Assembly: GCF_905475465.1 (NCBI RefSeq)
Contig: NC_062238.1
Location: forward strand, 3,328,501 to 3,392,500
Direction: 5' to 3'
Source: Pieris napi
Taxonomy: Eukaryota > Arthropoda > Insecta > Lepidoptera > Pieridae
Length of the DNA: 64,000 nt
Shown: in pieces, positions 21,204-36,000 of the stretch
Position numbering within the stretch: position 1 is the stretch's first letter
Layout: the number at the start of each line of letters is the position of its first letter
Position numbers and translations under genes: made by a program
Notes under the pieces: generated by a model
Told to the model about the DNA's origin: nothing
The model's input: only the letters and a program-made list of their open reading frames with translations
Databases searched by the model: none

Positions 21204-23427
21204 CAACAAATCCATTGAGTCATTGTATAAATATAAATTTGTTTCACTTTGTAATTGTATACACTTTGAAAAGCATTTTGATACTGACCTGTTTAAAAAA
21301 ATCGTTTCCAATTGGTAGGAGTACGAACTACGAAAACAAAGCTTATCAACTACTCAATCTATTACGAACTTATCAAGATTATTTAGGTGAAAATAATTTG
21401 AAAAAATAATCTTTTAACACAATTAGCCATTAGTCGTAAGTCAACTGTGATTTAGTTACAACCTATTTATAAGTTTGAGTGTGTACCATGCCTGGATGTA
21501 TTGATATAGATTAGTATTAGGAATTAAACTTGCCATATTTCGCCATGTTTAATTCGAATGTAAACCTAAGTTAATTGTTTATTTACTCTTGACCTAGAAT
21601 TGTTAGGTTCTATTGCCTAATATTTGCTTAATTGGATTTTGATTTTAGAACTTGAAATACAATGGGAACACGAATACGTATATATTCAAATATCTCCTTT
21701 ATATATAACCTAACCATGAAATTACCGTGTGCGTCTACTACGTATGCTTCGATGAAGTTCTTGTACAATTCAGTTATTTTTAATTTCTTAGCCCTCCAAC
21801 TTTCCTGATTGTATTTTTGTATTATTCTTCAAGGGAATGTTAAATAATAATTGTACGATGTGTGTTAATACTAAGTTCAACAAGAAGTACCAATTTTAAA
21901 TAAATAAACTTTAACTATCGCCAAATAAACCTAAACTTTGAAAAGTGAAAAATCTTTCTTGTTACCATAATCATTTGACATACGCGAAACGTATTATACC
22001 ACTCAATAGGATCCTTCATCAATGGAGCATAAAATTTTCTTCGAAGAACTTAATCTAAGAAATTTGATAGGTTCAACTGTACGAATCGTGTAAAAACTCC
22101 ATATTAAAAAGTTACCCAAAACATATGCTTTGAGCAAGTACATAATCTCTTAGAAAAGAAGGCACAAACCACGATTCTATTTTTCATTTTTATATAGAGC
22201 TATAAAACAGCAGATAATCAATATTTTTGTATCTACGTTTTATTCGTTTGATTGTTAAAGTGTTATTTCTTTAAAGGAATAAGTTGTGTGCATTCCTATT
22301 TATTTTCATTAAATAGCTATAAGTAGTGTGCAATGTTTTAAAAATTGTTAATTAATTACAAACATGACGCGTGTATCTTTCCTAAATCGGTGCAATAAAT
22401 TTCTGTATATAGTATTTCCTGTGTTTAAATGTTTAATGAAAACACCTTTCCATTTCTTACATTTAATGACATATTTACAAAATGCTGGTTGCCTTATAAC
22501 TATTATAGCAACATTAACATAGAATAGAAACATCATCTTAGAGTTTTAGTTGACACAATTGTTTATTATTAGAGTGAAAAAAATGTTGCCTATTCCGTTC
22601 TATGAAACCTTTGTTAACTACATTCTTAGATTGGGACTCAACATTAAACACTTATTATGTATTAAGAAGATTAAATCTGACTATATGGATGTATCGAATG
22701 TAATATTGAGATCTGAGAAAGATTTATACACAAATGATAGCGCGTCACGACGCACTTTATTCTATACAATTTGAACGACATTGGACCGATATAAGCTAAT
22801 ACATAAACACCTAATATAATGCAGTTTTTGCAGATAATAGTTTTACAAAAATATAATTTGGAATAACTTCTTAAGAATTTTTTTGTAAAATTGCTCCGTA
22901 ACACGATACGCACATTAAACATGATGTCGGAGCAAAGAGTATACATTAATTTTGATTAATTTATCTAAATATTTACAGACCAAACTCCCCAGTTTACGTC
23001 AATCACAAGTTGTTGCCGTTTCAGTCTTAGCGTTTCATTCCCAATATTTAGCCAATAAATAGTTTCGCATGCTTCAAAGTTACATGTAAAACACCGATTA
23101 TACATCTGTACAAAATTAAGTTTAGTAAACTCGTGCCTATAATACAGCAAATCCTTTAGATCTAAATTAAAGTTTAAATATTTTTGCATGTATATAAATA
23201 AATTTTATTTACAATAATTATGTCCGGATAACAGAGATCAGATGGTTAATACATGTGTTCCAAGGTAAAGTACTAATTAAAAGTTATCCATATGAGATAT
23301 ATGTTAACAGTATAAAGTCTGTGATCCTTACGATGAACAATACAATTTAATATATCGTAAAATTTAAATAGTTTTTGCAAATCATAGTATTTTTAATAAA
23401 TTGTTTAGAAAATTGCATATTTACATT
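21204..23427. other. Convergent spacer: 3' UTR of the CPAP1 gene and tail-to-tail intergenic DNA
   Basis: The CPAP1 3' UTR probably runs to near 21925, where AATAAA occurs at 21903-21908 about 700 nt after the stop. The rest is AT-rich. Open frames near 22348-23189 have no conserved motif and no acceptable codon pattern, so I see no gene here. Confidence 0.6.
21903..21908 (+). terminator. Candidate poly(A) signal of the CPAP1 gene
   Basis: AATAAA about 700 nt beyond the stop codon. It is a candidate only, because AT-rich DNA produces many such hexamers. Confidence 0.4.
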
Positions 23428-23433
23428 TTTATT
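23428..23433 (-). terminator. Candidate poly(A) signal for fru terminal exon 3
   Basis: AATAAA on the minus strand about 350 nt after the stop at 23783; another lies at 23204-23209. Either would end fru about 1.3-1.5 kb from the likely CPAP1 3' end. Confidence 0.4.
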
Positions 23434-23782
23434 CGTGAAAATGTATTTCTCAGTTGCAAATTATTTTCCCCTTGTGAAATTATATAGCAACTCATACTCG
23501 ACGCAATTATGCTCGCATTCGTAAATTTTGAGTATTCGAAAAATATAACACAGCTTGAAACACTTGTATTCTTATGTCTACTTCGTTCATAGCAACCTGT
23601 GAAGTTCACAGCGCCTTCAAACTGGTGATTAGCAATTCGTTAATTACCCTGTTAATAACACACACTTAACTACAGAACATTAAACAGCACGAAAACGTGC
23701 ACTAACTAACAAATAAGCCATCAAAATTGACAGATCACTAACAAAAGAGCAAGATAGAGGTCGGGTGGCGTCGGTTGGTTGT

Positions 23783-24024
23783 TTAGTGTTTGAGGAGAAG
23801 CGCGGCATGTTTGAGGCGCAGATGAGAGCGCAAGGTGTCTATACGGCTGTAGGTCGCCGGGCAGTAGGGGCAAAGGGACCGCTGGGCAGTGTGCGAGTGG
23901 AAGTGATGCCAGCGGTTGGAGACCTCCTTGCCGCAAGACTTGCACCGCCAGAGGGCGGTGCTCTCGGTGGCCGCAACGAACATGCTGTGATACGAGTACT
24001 GCGCCGCTGGCACCTGAGGCCGCT
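23783..24024 (-). CDS. fru: fru alternative terminal exon 3 (C2H2 pair)
   Basis: The acceptor TTTATTGCAG precedes 24024 and the stop TAA is at 23785-23783. Phase 1 start (G|AG). 79 further residues: RPQVPAAQYSYHSMFVAATE, then CKSC-x9-H-x3-H (GKEVSNRWHHFHSH) and CPYC-x12-H-x4-H (ATYSRIDTLRSHLRLKH), ending AALLLKH. The SNRWHH motif with the second finger SRIDTLRSHLR is strongly fru-like. GC-rich relative to the flanks. Confidence 0.93.
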
Positions 24025-27000
24025 CTGCAATAAACGCGCTTGCCCGTCACCACGGCGTACAGTCTTATTTCTAGGCTGAATACTTAGGCGACTTTAAATA
24101 GGACTTTTCTTAGCCGATACAATAAAACGAGTAATTTTATGAGGAATAATTTTAAAGTGTGTTGCCATTAAAATATGTACAAGATCAGAAAACTTTTGGC
24201 TATTTATTGCTCGATTCCTTAAGACTAGTTTAGCAATACCTTCAGTTGCGACATCGAATTAGGAACGCATGCATTTGTTTATTACAACTAGAAGCATTGC
24301 CGTAATTGTAATATGACGGCAAACTGTGTATAAACGATTTGCCATTATATTATGTATATACTTATATAACACTTCGCAATGGGATGGAACATGTGACACG
24401 CACAACTGAAACTACACGAATTGTAACATACCACAATTTAATGTAAAAATTAGTAATAAATACAACAGATAAATGCAGGAGTTTGCAACATGTTAAAATT
24501 GCATTACATAACATCAAACAATGTGAAATAAAAATTGCATTAACTGCTTGCATAAAACAAAATTATTTAAAATTAAAGTTTTAATGGAGGCATCAAACCA
24601 AGACATCAAAAATATTTATAAACAACAAATCGCTCATAAAAATTGAATGTAAAAATATAACAAGCCCGACTTCGTCAGAGCTGCGTAGATTTGACGCCCC
24701 CGCTCCTATTAGTATAACACTATTGTGATACACGACACTATAACAAATTGGCTAACGTTAAAATTAATAAACAAAATAGAACATAACTAGACCATTGCTA
24801 TCCTGAATTACCCAGAGCTAATCCTGCACTCCATTGATTCAAACAAGATCACATCCTCGCGATATTATTAAGGTAAAGTTTAATATAATATAAATTGGAA
24901 TAGTCAATTAGGTTGGCCAAAACAGTGACTAGGTCGATAAGACCATTCTCATAAGACTAATTTTAGTAATTCGTTAACCTTATGTTTAAAATTCCATATG
25001 GCATAAAGTAAGCTTTCATTAAGTTCGATTAATTGTTTATCGTATTATTAAGTTGCACACTTGCTGAAAGCTGAAAAAAGAGATCAAAGGGAGATATATT
25101 CTGAGCCAAACGATGTGATACTCCAAAATATTCTGGCCAGACACTATCATAGTATCCTAACCTAAAATATCTAAATTAATCTATGTTACTAATGGATTTG
25201 CTTTAGCAAATTCAATATTAAAAAAATTGGTCTCGAGTGACAGTAAATATTTAAAAAAATGCATTGACGATTAGAAGCGTTTAACGCGGAACGAAAGGGC
25301 AGACTCCCGACCGGATAGCTATGATCTATTCCAAATAGGATTCGACTTGCGCGATTATAAATTATTAATTAAACAACTATTACGATTGGCAGAGACAAAC
25401 AAGCTAATCTTAATATTACCAGCTATAAAACCTGTACAATGCCGTAACCCAAACTTCATTCGCTATGTAGACGTAGAAATTGAGAGTAGATCACTTATAT
25501 GTAAATACAAATAGGTAGGTATCCTCTTTAAAAGACATTAATTACCTTTAAAATATCATTTAGTTTGGTTACGTAATTAAATAACTAGTAATATTGCACT
25601 GAGTATGAAATGCTATCAAATTATAAGCGCCCACAATATATGAACGGATATAAAAATCTTTGATAATCTTAAAAATAAATATAAATCTTTGTGGAAGTAA
25701 CATTTTGGTTATTATATATAAAATCCGTAAGGAACGTTGGAGCTTAGTGCTTATTTTCAAGTGGGCCCCTATATTTAATAGATTGTATAATCTAGGTACG
25801 AGTTATGACTATGTTAAAAAATTGCACAAGTGAGTTGTATGTTCACAGCTACTAATCCAGCAATAACGCCACTTAGCTATTATTCGTCGGAGAATCACGG
25901 CTATTTGGATGCGGTACATCAACATTCTTGGTTTGGTAAAGATCGATTTATACGAAGGGCCTCTTAACGAACAATTCATAATATGCATTAGTAAAATTCG
26001 AAGAGGTCTGAAAAAATGAATAAAATCTCGAGTGATACTGTAATCTCTAGGTGTGTAACGTATCTCTACCCGTCCAGCAAGATGCGACCTCAGTTGGATG
26101 CTAGATGCCTTACATTTACGCAAAAAAACTAATCATAAAACATTAATTAATATTACAATAGGAGTCGAATCGTAGCGTAACACCCTTGGTTCTAGCACCA
26201 TTCCATTTTATCACATTTCAGTTACCGTACCACTCTAAAGTGTTTTGCTAAAAATGTAACAATCTTATACCTTAATTGAGAAATACATATAACGCTAGGT
26301 TAGTCCCAATCGTAGAATGCCGACGTGAGTTACTAAATGCAACCTCCGAAATCCAGCCTACCTTAACGTAAGACAGAGGTCTTGGACCTCAAGCACCGTA
26401 CAGTACAACTAAACACCTACCAACGATTAAATTATAGAACACCTTAACATCTCCACTCAAATATTAACTCTTAGCTTCAACGCAAATAAACCGCTCATGT
26501 TACTATTAATGATGAATCAATAAAAACAAACAATAAAATTATATTAAATCAGACAATAGAATATATCTAAGTATAAAAAAACAATCTCCGTAAATAGATC
26601 AACTAGTTTAGTATAAAAAAATCTTTTCGTATGATTCCTTAGGCGCTATCCATAATACATCACAAATCCCTAATTTCTCCATCTTTCAAAGGCCTCATAG
26701 AGTTAAAAATGCATCTACACTGAGATTCAGTCAATATTTATATGTCGATGACCAACGACAGATCACAATCTCTTGCCAGTTCTTTATATTCTTTCCCGAT
26801 GTCGTTCCGTACCACCCTTAGGATATATGAACATAAATATAATTAGCTACAGGAAACTCATAATTTCCTATCTAATGAATAAATATAATAAGACGTTCGG
26901 CGAGTGTCGCCGGGGCCGTCCATAGCCAGCGTCGCTTCGCGGTCGAACCGCTACTCGTATAAGTGTATATTCTTAATAGCTTAAGATGTATATATAGATA

Positions 27001-30000
27001 CAATATAAAAATAATATGGTAATAAAATTAACATCATATTATTGCTTTTGCCCGTTCCCGTATAGCGATTGGTATAGAAAAAAAATTTGCTTAACTACTC
27101 ATATAGGTCAGAGCGTCGCAGACGCCGACCGATAAGATTATTCCGCGGAGGAATCGAGTTCCCGCCGCGAAGAGTCACACTGGGGCAAGTCGAATGCACA
27201 ACCAAGACAATACTAAAACGAGAGGCCACCGCCGACGAGCGATAGCACTGTAGCTTAATCCTAGATAGGAAACGCGAGACGGTCTGTTAAGAGTTTGACA
27301 CGCGGAGAGTCCGACTGGCGGGGCGCGCTCACAGAGCGTCGAGGCCGAGCCAGCACATGGACAATCAGTCGAAGGAGCCCTCGAGGTGATTGGCGAAGAG
27401 CGGCGCGTGCGGCGGCTGCGTGGGCGCCGGCGCCGCGTCGAACTTGCGCGTGTCGGGGTTGTAGGCCGGGTGCTTGAACTTGCAGTGCGTGCGCAGGTTG
27501 TCAGAGCGCGTGTACGTGGCGCGGCACAGCGGGCACTCGAAGCGGCCCGGGAAGTGCACGTGGTAGTGATTCCGGATGTGCGTCACCACCTTGCCGCACA
27601 GCTTGCAGCGGTGCAGGTTCAGCGCGCCCGCCACGCGCTCGAACGTGAGCCGCATGTGCCAGCCCTTCGAGCCTGCAACCAGCCGACTGTCACTCCACCG
27701 AACCCCGAACCCCTCAGGCTCACCCACGCCCGTCGCGTCCCGCGCCCCCAATGCCGCAGGGCCACGCTTTTATTTTATACGATATTCGACTTTTGTGTTG
27801 GCCCTGCCGCACTTTAAGGGGAGCGGATATTTAATTTATAACATTATTTATATGTTAAACACGTTATAAGAAATACAGTAGAATTTAGGGAGTAAAATTT
27901 ACATATATCAAAATGATTTCCGTTTAAATTCTACTGTAAATGAACTAGTGAAATGGAAATATACTTAAAAATATAACAAAATTAGCACTATATGAAAGCG
28001 TTAAGAGTATTTTGTTAGAGCTATGCTATGATTCTCCTAGCGCTATGAAGCAGTTTATTTGTAGTAAGAGATTCAAATATTTAGCTGTACTTAGCAGTTA
28101 TTGTTTAGAAATTATTCAAGATTTTCAATAGATTCATGCAGAAATGAACCGATAATGCTGAAGAAATGGTGTTTAATTGTCTGTGATAATTGTTAATTAT
28201 GAAACATTATTAGTAGCTGTCACCAAGCTGAGTACACAAGGCAGCTCTCGATAGATCTGCTATCAAAACAAATAAAAGCATGGAAATAAGGATGAAAATG
28301 AAAAGAAAAGATATAAATAAAGAGATATATTTGCAACGAACACACATTAACGATTGTCTTACATACAAACAAATCGTAAAGTAATGATAATAAATTAATA
28401 TTAAAAGGTACCTGAATACAAAAGCAAAATCAGTCTTTGACACAACCGAAATATAGGTGTCTTTGTTACAATCACTACGAGGAACAGAGAGAGATCATCA
28501 TGATTAATACTAGGGGGCCAGATTTCATTATGTATATTCAATTAAAAATTAAAAATCAATAAAATATTCAAAACCCAAAAAATCTTACTCGAATGATATC
28601 AGACCCTCTTTAACACGTTGAGTTTGTACTGTAAGTATCACATACAATAATTAATTCTAAGTTACATAATTAACATTGGTTTAGAAACTTTGGAATTCAA
28701 GGAAATTATCGCTTTATTTGGCATGATGAATATTAGTATTAAAGCGAATAAGTTAGTCACGTGAAAACCTATGTACAATTAATTGGTTAGTACATGAGAG
28801 AGATAAATTTTGCTAAAACAAACCACACCTTACATCTAATAATTATAATTAAGTTTAAGGCTGACGAAGGACTCGATTAGTACCAAACAAGCCGAAGGTT
28901 AGAAAGTTAAATTTTTGGTTTCCCACAATGGTAACTGCCTACCTAAGAAATTATTCCTATCAACTATTGGTCTGTATATTGGCAATATTATTCGAACCTA
29001 GAACAGAACAGTGTTTCATACGGAGATGTCGTTTGAGATTATCAGCCCGCGTCAGTATGATGGGACACAAAGGGCACTTGTGCTTTTCGGGATTGTGAGA
29101 TTTCATATGTTTCTTTATATTTGTGACACGTTTACCGCATACTTTGCACGACATCGGCATATTATATGATTTGTGATTCATTGCAATTTTAAACGACTTC
29201 ACGATATTCTCTATATTTGTCGCGTTCTGGGCGAACGCGTCACGTGGTTTATAGTTTTCGTCGCCATAGCTTTCACCTGCAAGATATTACGGTGCTTGAC
29301 TGCTGCATAGTAACTGTATAGCATGCTAGCACTTCAGCCTACGGATAGGCTTCTACAAGGCACTCCAAACGTTTCAACTCACTTCCCTAAACCTATCTAC
29401 ATGCAGAAAACGCTTTGTCTCGTGAATTACGACCTACGTCCCTCGGGGGCGCCAAATCGACAATCGATATGAATATTCACACCGATTTCTTCAATTGTTA
29501 AAAAAAGCGAAAGAAATGAAATTAAAAAGCGCTTAGTATGGTTAGTGCAAATTAGTAAGCAATGGCAAATCATGCGAAGGCAGAACATGCGATTACAAAT
29601 GTTTAGGACGAATTCCTAATCATTTATAAATTAATGCAAATAAAAATCATAATAAGCGAGATATCTTCGTTATTGGACGTTCCGTATTGCAAATGACGGT
29701 CAAGTAATAAAGCGATAAACGGAACGTTATAACGGAGCGATCTCATTTCAATTCTACATTTATCGACCACCAAACAAGCTCGTTTACTTCAATATACATA
29801 ATTATTTTGACTTTGATGGTAATTCATTTAGCTTTGTACTGTCTATTTCAAGGGATATTGATATTGTGTTTATTAAGCAGCGTATTTAAAATATTTAAAT
29901 TAACTAATTAGCTATTATTCTTTCCAAGATTTATTATTTATTTTTTCCGGTAATAAATTATGAAATATAGATGAGAATTATGCATGTTAGTTCATTCCAA

Positions 30001-33000
30001 AATTATTTTATTTATTTTTATTTCTCGTAAGATTTATAAGATCTCTTTAGACTGACTAATTTTTTTTTTATATAAAACATATTTATTATACATTTAATTT
30101 AAAATGATTAAGTGGGTAATTGGAGGTTTTACTTGCCAAAAACTTAGGATAGTGGAATATAAAACTGCACATGATATTTCCTTAGCAATTACTAGAAGTA
30201 TATAATGATTTAGAACCATAAAGACAGCACAAAGCTACAGGACAAAAAGGTATGTTCTCTTAGTAAACGTGCTTCGGTAGATGCACTTACCATCAATGGT
30301 GTCTGTTTGGTCAGGGTGAGGCGGCATGATCTGCTCTGTGTCGTTGCATTCATTCGCGAGTTGGTGTGGAGTGAGCACCATAGCCATCTCGTTTATGCGT
30401 TCCATTGTCTGGAATGTTTTATGGCAACCATTAAGCCGCTTGTGAATTATAAAGATACCTTTACTGCATTTTACCATGGTAAATTTTAAAATGTATTGAC
30501 AAATTTCACGAAAAATTCAATTAGACATTTAAATAATACGTATGTATATTGCATAATATATTTATAAAACATAAGTAATTATGAAATTAAAAAACGACGA
30601 TCCAATTATCACGTATTTTTTTAAATAAAGGTATACTTAACTAGAATTTTTAAACATACACATTAATATTTAAATAAAGCTGAAATTACAGACGACTGAT
30701 TTAAATAATTATTTATTCATATTTGATTTGGCAGTTCTTGAATTGACATATTAAGGTTATTAATTTACTAATTAAGTCAGTTTTGTACTTTATAAATCAC
30801 CAACACTGAATCTAATTTCAGACAAGCTCATTAATCTTTACTTAAACACACAGGATTAAATAGGTCAACTATATCCAATCGGAAATTATGCAATATAATT
30901 TAAATTAATAATTATTATACAGTTAGAAATGGATCTGCAAGACAAGTTTTGTAATACGTGTAACCAGAAGCAAGTCCGCATCTTACCGGCAGATGAGTCT
31001 GGTCGTAGTTTGGGGGGTGCATCGTGTGATGGTAGGGCGAATCCGGCTCTTGTTTGACGAGGGGCGTGTGGGCGGGCGATCTTGCCGCGCGTCCGTGCAA
31101 CGCGTGGGCGGGCGGCGGCGTCGAAGGCTCCGAGCCACTGCCCGTTGAGCCTTTGCTGTTCTTCACTTGACCCTTGACACAGGCAGAAATTGTAAGGCCT
31201 TGTAAAGGAAAAGACTGCGCGCCTTGGAGCGAAATCATAACCTCAAATTTTGTAACATGCTTACATCTCGTTTAGACATCCATATAAGAGAGATTTTTTT
31301 TAGAGAACTCGACAACGGTCTGTCTACTTCTCGTAAATTAAATGCAATAAATTATCGCGAATTCAGCTGATGCTAAGCGGAGATAGGACCTTATAGGGTG
31401 CCTATTTACCCGCTACATAAAATAATCTACGCTAACTATGGACGTTATGGACAACGCGCCGGATGCAAAAAGCTTATTTAGTCACGCGTGACTTACACCA
31501 AAGCTTGTTTCTTCGAGTGCAATGTTATAAAACGATATTATGTTATGAAACGATATAGAGACATGTATAAGGGCGAATCTAATGCGTGATTCTTTAAAAA
31601 CGGCTTTGTGACGTAATGTGCATTTTAGCAAGGAATTTGTTACTCACATTTCATAAAAACAAAAGCTAAACGACCTAAATCCGTTCTAAAATTACAGCAA
31701 TTAAATTAGGCCGCTATACACTCAATGTATCTTTTATTTGGGTTTATATAAGAGCTTTAATAAAACAGTTTCTTTGTATATAATAGCCTAATTTGTGTTA
31801 TCGTTTTGAGAAATATCATGTTTTTAAAGAGAAGAAGAAAGAAGAGAAGAAAGATAATGTGTGTTACGTAAGATAATGACGTTAAAAATGCCATCCTAAT
31901 TTATTTTAATGTTGAATTAAGACTACGTAAAATTCTACGAAATATTGTAATACAATGTTGTACGAGTCTATTTCTGATCCTAGATTTTAAATAGAACATA
32001 CAGTTAGGTACTTTTCTCGATACTGTTATGCTATGTAAAAACCAGTTACATCCGCATCTAGCGTGTACCTTCGCTCAATAAAAAACTGAGAGATTTATTT
32101 TACATATTAAAACCAAAGTGGAAATGTTATCTAAAATATGGATTGCAAAATGCAAATGTGTTATTCCAATTCTATTAGTTGTTTACTTAATTTCAGAACG
32201 AGTTTAACGGTCGTTTTTAATGGATTTTGAAATGGGAAACTGTCAAAAGCAAATGTTCTATATAACTCGTAATTTTCGAATTTCGAATTTAAATCTCAAT
32301 AAATTTCCTTTTAAAATTGCCCTATAATTTATATGGAAGAAACATATTTTTATTTGTGTATACAATGTAGCAGATAGAAACATATCTGGAAGGTACCGGA
32401 ACTAAAAAAACAAATACATCGTGGTCGTGAAATTCTTGTCATTAACCACTTACTTCGTATGGACGATAAGATAAATCGATATCTTCTCTTGGCACAGTGG
32501 AGTTCTTCCTCCGTCTCTTTTCGGCATGGGGCGCGTGGAGCGCGGGCTGCGGAGCCCCAAGAGGCGTCAGCGGAGCCCCCGCCGCATGCGCAACTGGCGG
32601 AGTGGCGAAGTCCCCACGTGATGACAGGTTCTCCGCACTCACGGATGGCGTTGACCGCTCTTCCGTCTATAAATATGAGTTGTTTGGTGTACATTTTATT
32701 TGAAACCTTGTTCCTTTTTTTAGCTAAATACGTTAACGTTTGGCCAAGCTCAATTCTAGAAAAGAAAAATCATACTGAGCTGAAATTCAATGGCTTATAG
32801 CGGATTTCGCTTCGATTTTAGATTTCGATTCGATTAATAGAATAGGTTCCTACATGTACTACAATACGTTTAGACTACGCTTTTCAATCCGAACGCGAAC
32901 GCAGTCACGCGTGTAATAGTCCAAAATATATCTCAATATACTTATTAAACAAATGAAGTACGAAATATTGTGTTATATTCATTTCTATATGATGTTTGCA

Positions 33001-36000
33001 TACCGTTAAGGGCAATAAAAAAGGATACAAGAAAAACATGTACGAGCAATATACGGTATTTTGAACGATGCGAGCGGTAACGGCACAAATGCATCTTGCG
33101 CCGGCATCACGAAATCTACGTTCTTTACGCTAAGCTGTAACTACGACCGCTTGTTTAATACACATAACGGATTTTAAACATACTTTGATTTAAAACGGCA
33201 ATAACTTCATTACTGGCTTAGGTGTAATTTAGAGCTTTTTCTAAAACGGGAAAAGATTAAATTGTTATACACGAACATTATCAACGTTTTATGTTTTCGA
33301 TCTTCAACAGTTTAGCTTCATTTATATTATAAATAAAAAAATATAAATATTTTTACTTATCTGTGACAAACTAAACATTAATAAATAGATATTTTCCTAA
33401 AAAAGTGTACACTCAAATCGTTTCATAATATTTATCAAGGGCAAACGAATTAATTCCTAAGAAGGTCCGGTTGTGTTAAATGGCAAATTTTAAATATTTT
33501 TGCATTAGGCAAGAATTAGAGACGATTTCGTATAAATATTAAGACAAGGTTTATTGCAATACACGAATCTTAGATCATACTTATTCGTACCAATTACAAA
33601 ACTACTAAGTTTAAGTTATTATAAGTATTATTTTCTATGGTAACTGAATTAAAAGTAAATTATTTTCATATAGAAATAAAATCGAAACAAATTATTTAAC
33701 TATAATCTATGTTTTATAACCCCGCGTGTTTTCAAAACACTATTTGCTTGCGCATTGATTCAGTAACGCTAGGCTACTGATTATTTGTCTTATGTCTCTA
33801 ACTCCTGTCAATTTTTTTAGATTGAATTTTGACATACTTAGCGCAAAATCTCTGAATTAATAACCTGGCAGATTTTTCTACCTATAAATGGAACGTCTTA
33901 AAAACGGACGAGATGTGTCAAATAAAGAAGAATATCAAGCAAACAGATGCTGTCTTCTGAGGCCAAGACTCATTAAGGGTCGAAGCGCCAATGGGTCTAT
34001 TATAGCGGGCCAAGTTTATTCTGACCCGCATCAGGCAGGCAACTCTACCTACCCTCAACTCTCAGTTGGTATTGAGATAAAAATTACATAGAAAAACTCG
34101 GTATCGTGATCGTACCGGCACTACATAACCATCAGTAAAACCAAATCATCAGCGACAAAATTAGACGACGCTGTCTCAAGAGGCTCAACTTGAAGTTTAA
34201 AATATTATTTTTAACTTTTTTATAATAATAGATACACATTACACCATATACACGACGAACGTTATGTACTAACGACAATATACTAATAATTTGCTTGTTG
34301 AGGTGTGTGGGTATGTGCAATGTGTGTGTGCGTTTTTGATTAAAAAACTCCTAATTTGCTTATTTCCTTCGAAAGAGATAATCTAGAAAGTCGAGGCTCA
34401 CGTACTGCTTATTATATAGATTAAAAATTTATTTAGAGCATGGTTCGTACCTAAATATGAGCACAGACGAATTCTATAATCGGGTACAATTAAGTTTAAT
34501 ATCTTAATCGATTGGGGCAGTCAATATACCATGTAAACCATATAGAAACATTATCTCTGCTCTTATCCTAATTAATACAAGAAAGCGCGAATTTTAGCGA
34601 CATCAAATACGACAGTCACTTGAACCGGTCCACAAACGAGTCTGTAGTAAAATGCACGTGTTTATGCATATACTTTGCATACTATCTGCTTGAAAGCTAT
34701 CTACCATAAATTATAGTTTTTTTATATCGATCAGGTATAACTGTTATTGACCCGACATTCTATTGGAAGATTGTGAAGTCCCCGATCGCATGTGTCTTTA
34801 TGTACGCGATTTAATAAAAAACTACTGGATTTATCACTAATAGATATTCCTCCTAGGAAAGTTGCAGTCTATAATCCATTATGGTTTCATTTAAGTGTTG
34901 AAAGGTCGCAATGCATTTTGGCAAGGTTTATTATCCAACGTACAACGGTATTTTTTAAATTAAAAAAAAAAAAATACCACGCGGGCCGTGCTTAATAACA
35001 TGGGTAACATATTGTATGTATTTGAGAGTATTCTAACGTCTCTCGACTTTCTAAAATGCGCAAAAAACATTTGTTATCTGTCACCAGACACCACTAAAAT
35101 AAAACGATATAGTGAATATATTATTTATATTTATATATAAATATTCCTCATAGTAAACTCTTGTTAATTAGAGTAAACGATGTTTAGTACTTCGACTAAC
35201 CTAACATCATGTTTTGTAATAAATAATAACTCATCCCATGTCATGTGCAGCAAAATGGTTGCATTTCCTTACAAGCATTGATTAAAACAAAATAGGCGAG
35301 CGTAGCGGAGTTTCGTGCCATTTCTTCTAGACCGTTCTACGCCCTTGATTTGATAATTGGCAGTGGCGATTTATAACGGTAAACATTTACAAAACTCTAC
35401 ATTAATATCTGATATTTGTTTTGAATAATCACATGTGACAAATAAATATTTAAGTATAGAAAAGCGATTTACTATTCAAAATAGGCCGAACGCTATTAAA
35501 ATATTTAACTACAAACTGTAGCAATAAATTCGTATAAGGGTCATTGTGCTCTCACCAAATCTTCAAGGCCACTGTACCTACGAAACAACGCCAGCGTGCC
35601 AGACTCGTCTGTCTGGCACGCACTATTCTGCAAATTTACGTACACTCGCGTGGAAAGTAAATCCATAATTTCACATTAAAATTTAAAAATATAATAAAAA
35701 TTTAACATTAATTTCACGAATTTAATAATTTTCATAAAAAACAATTATTATATATTTAATGTGTGTATAACTCAAATGTTTCTTTGGCAGAATTAGGAAA
35801 AGCTAGTATCTAGTACACCTTAGCTAGCCCTTGAAAATATTATTTATATTTGTACTGAAACTATTTCATTCTTCATGGCTTTTGTCAACGTGTCCAACTA
35901 ATTTATTTACAATTATAACATACAATTACGCTGAACAGTTATATTTTTAAGCTACAGCCGATGCAAATGAATGGATTGTATTTAACTAAACAAACACTTT

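Noticed and set aside
23765..24079. Open frames on both strands over 23721-24079
   Set aside because: Shadows of the GC-rich fru terminal exon; only the minus frame with the CKSC…CPYC fingers has family support.
25809..26123. 104-codon minus-strand ORF
   Set aside because: No conserved motif, no finger cysteine pattern, no good splice sites in phase with fru.
27295..27869. Long + strand open frames over 27295-27869
   Set aside because: Antisense to the fru exon at 27365-27672; length comes from high GC and lack of stops. No motif.
32459..32800. + strand open frames over the fru connector exon
   Set aside because: Antisense shadow; the minus strand has correct splice sites, phase and Fru motifs.
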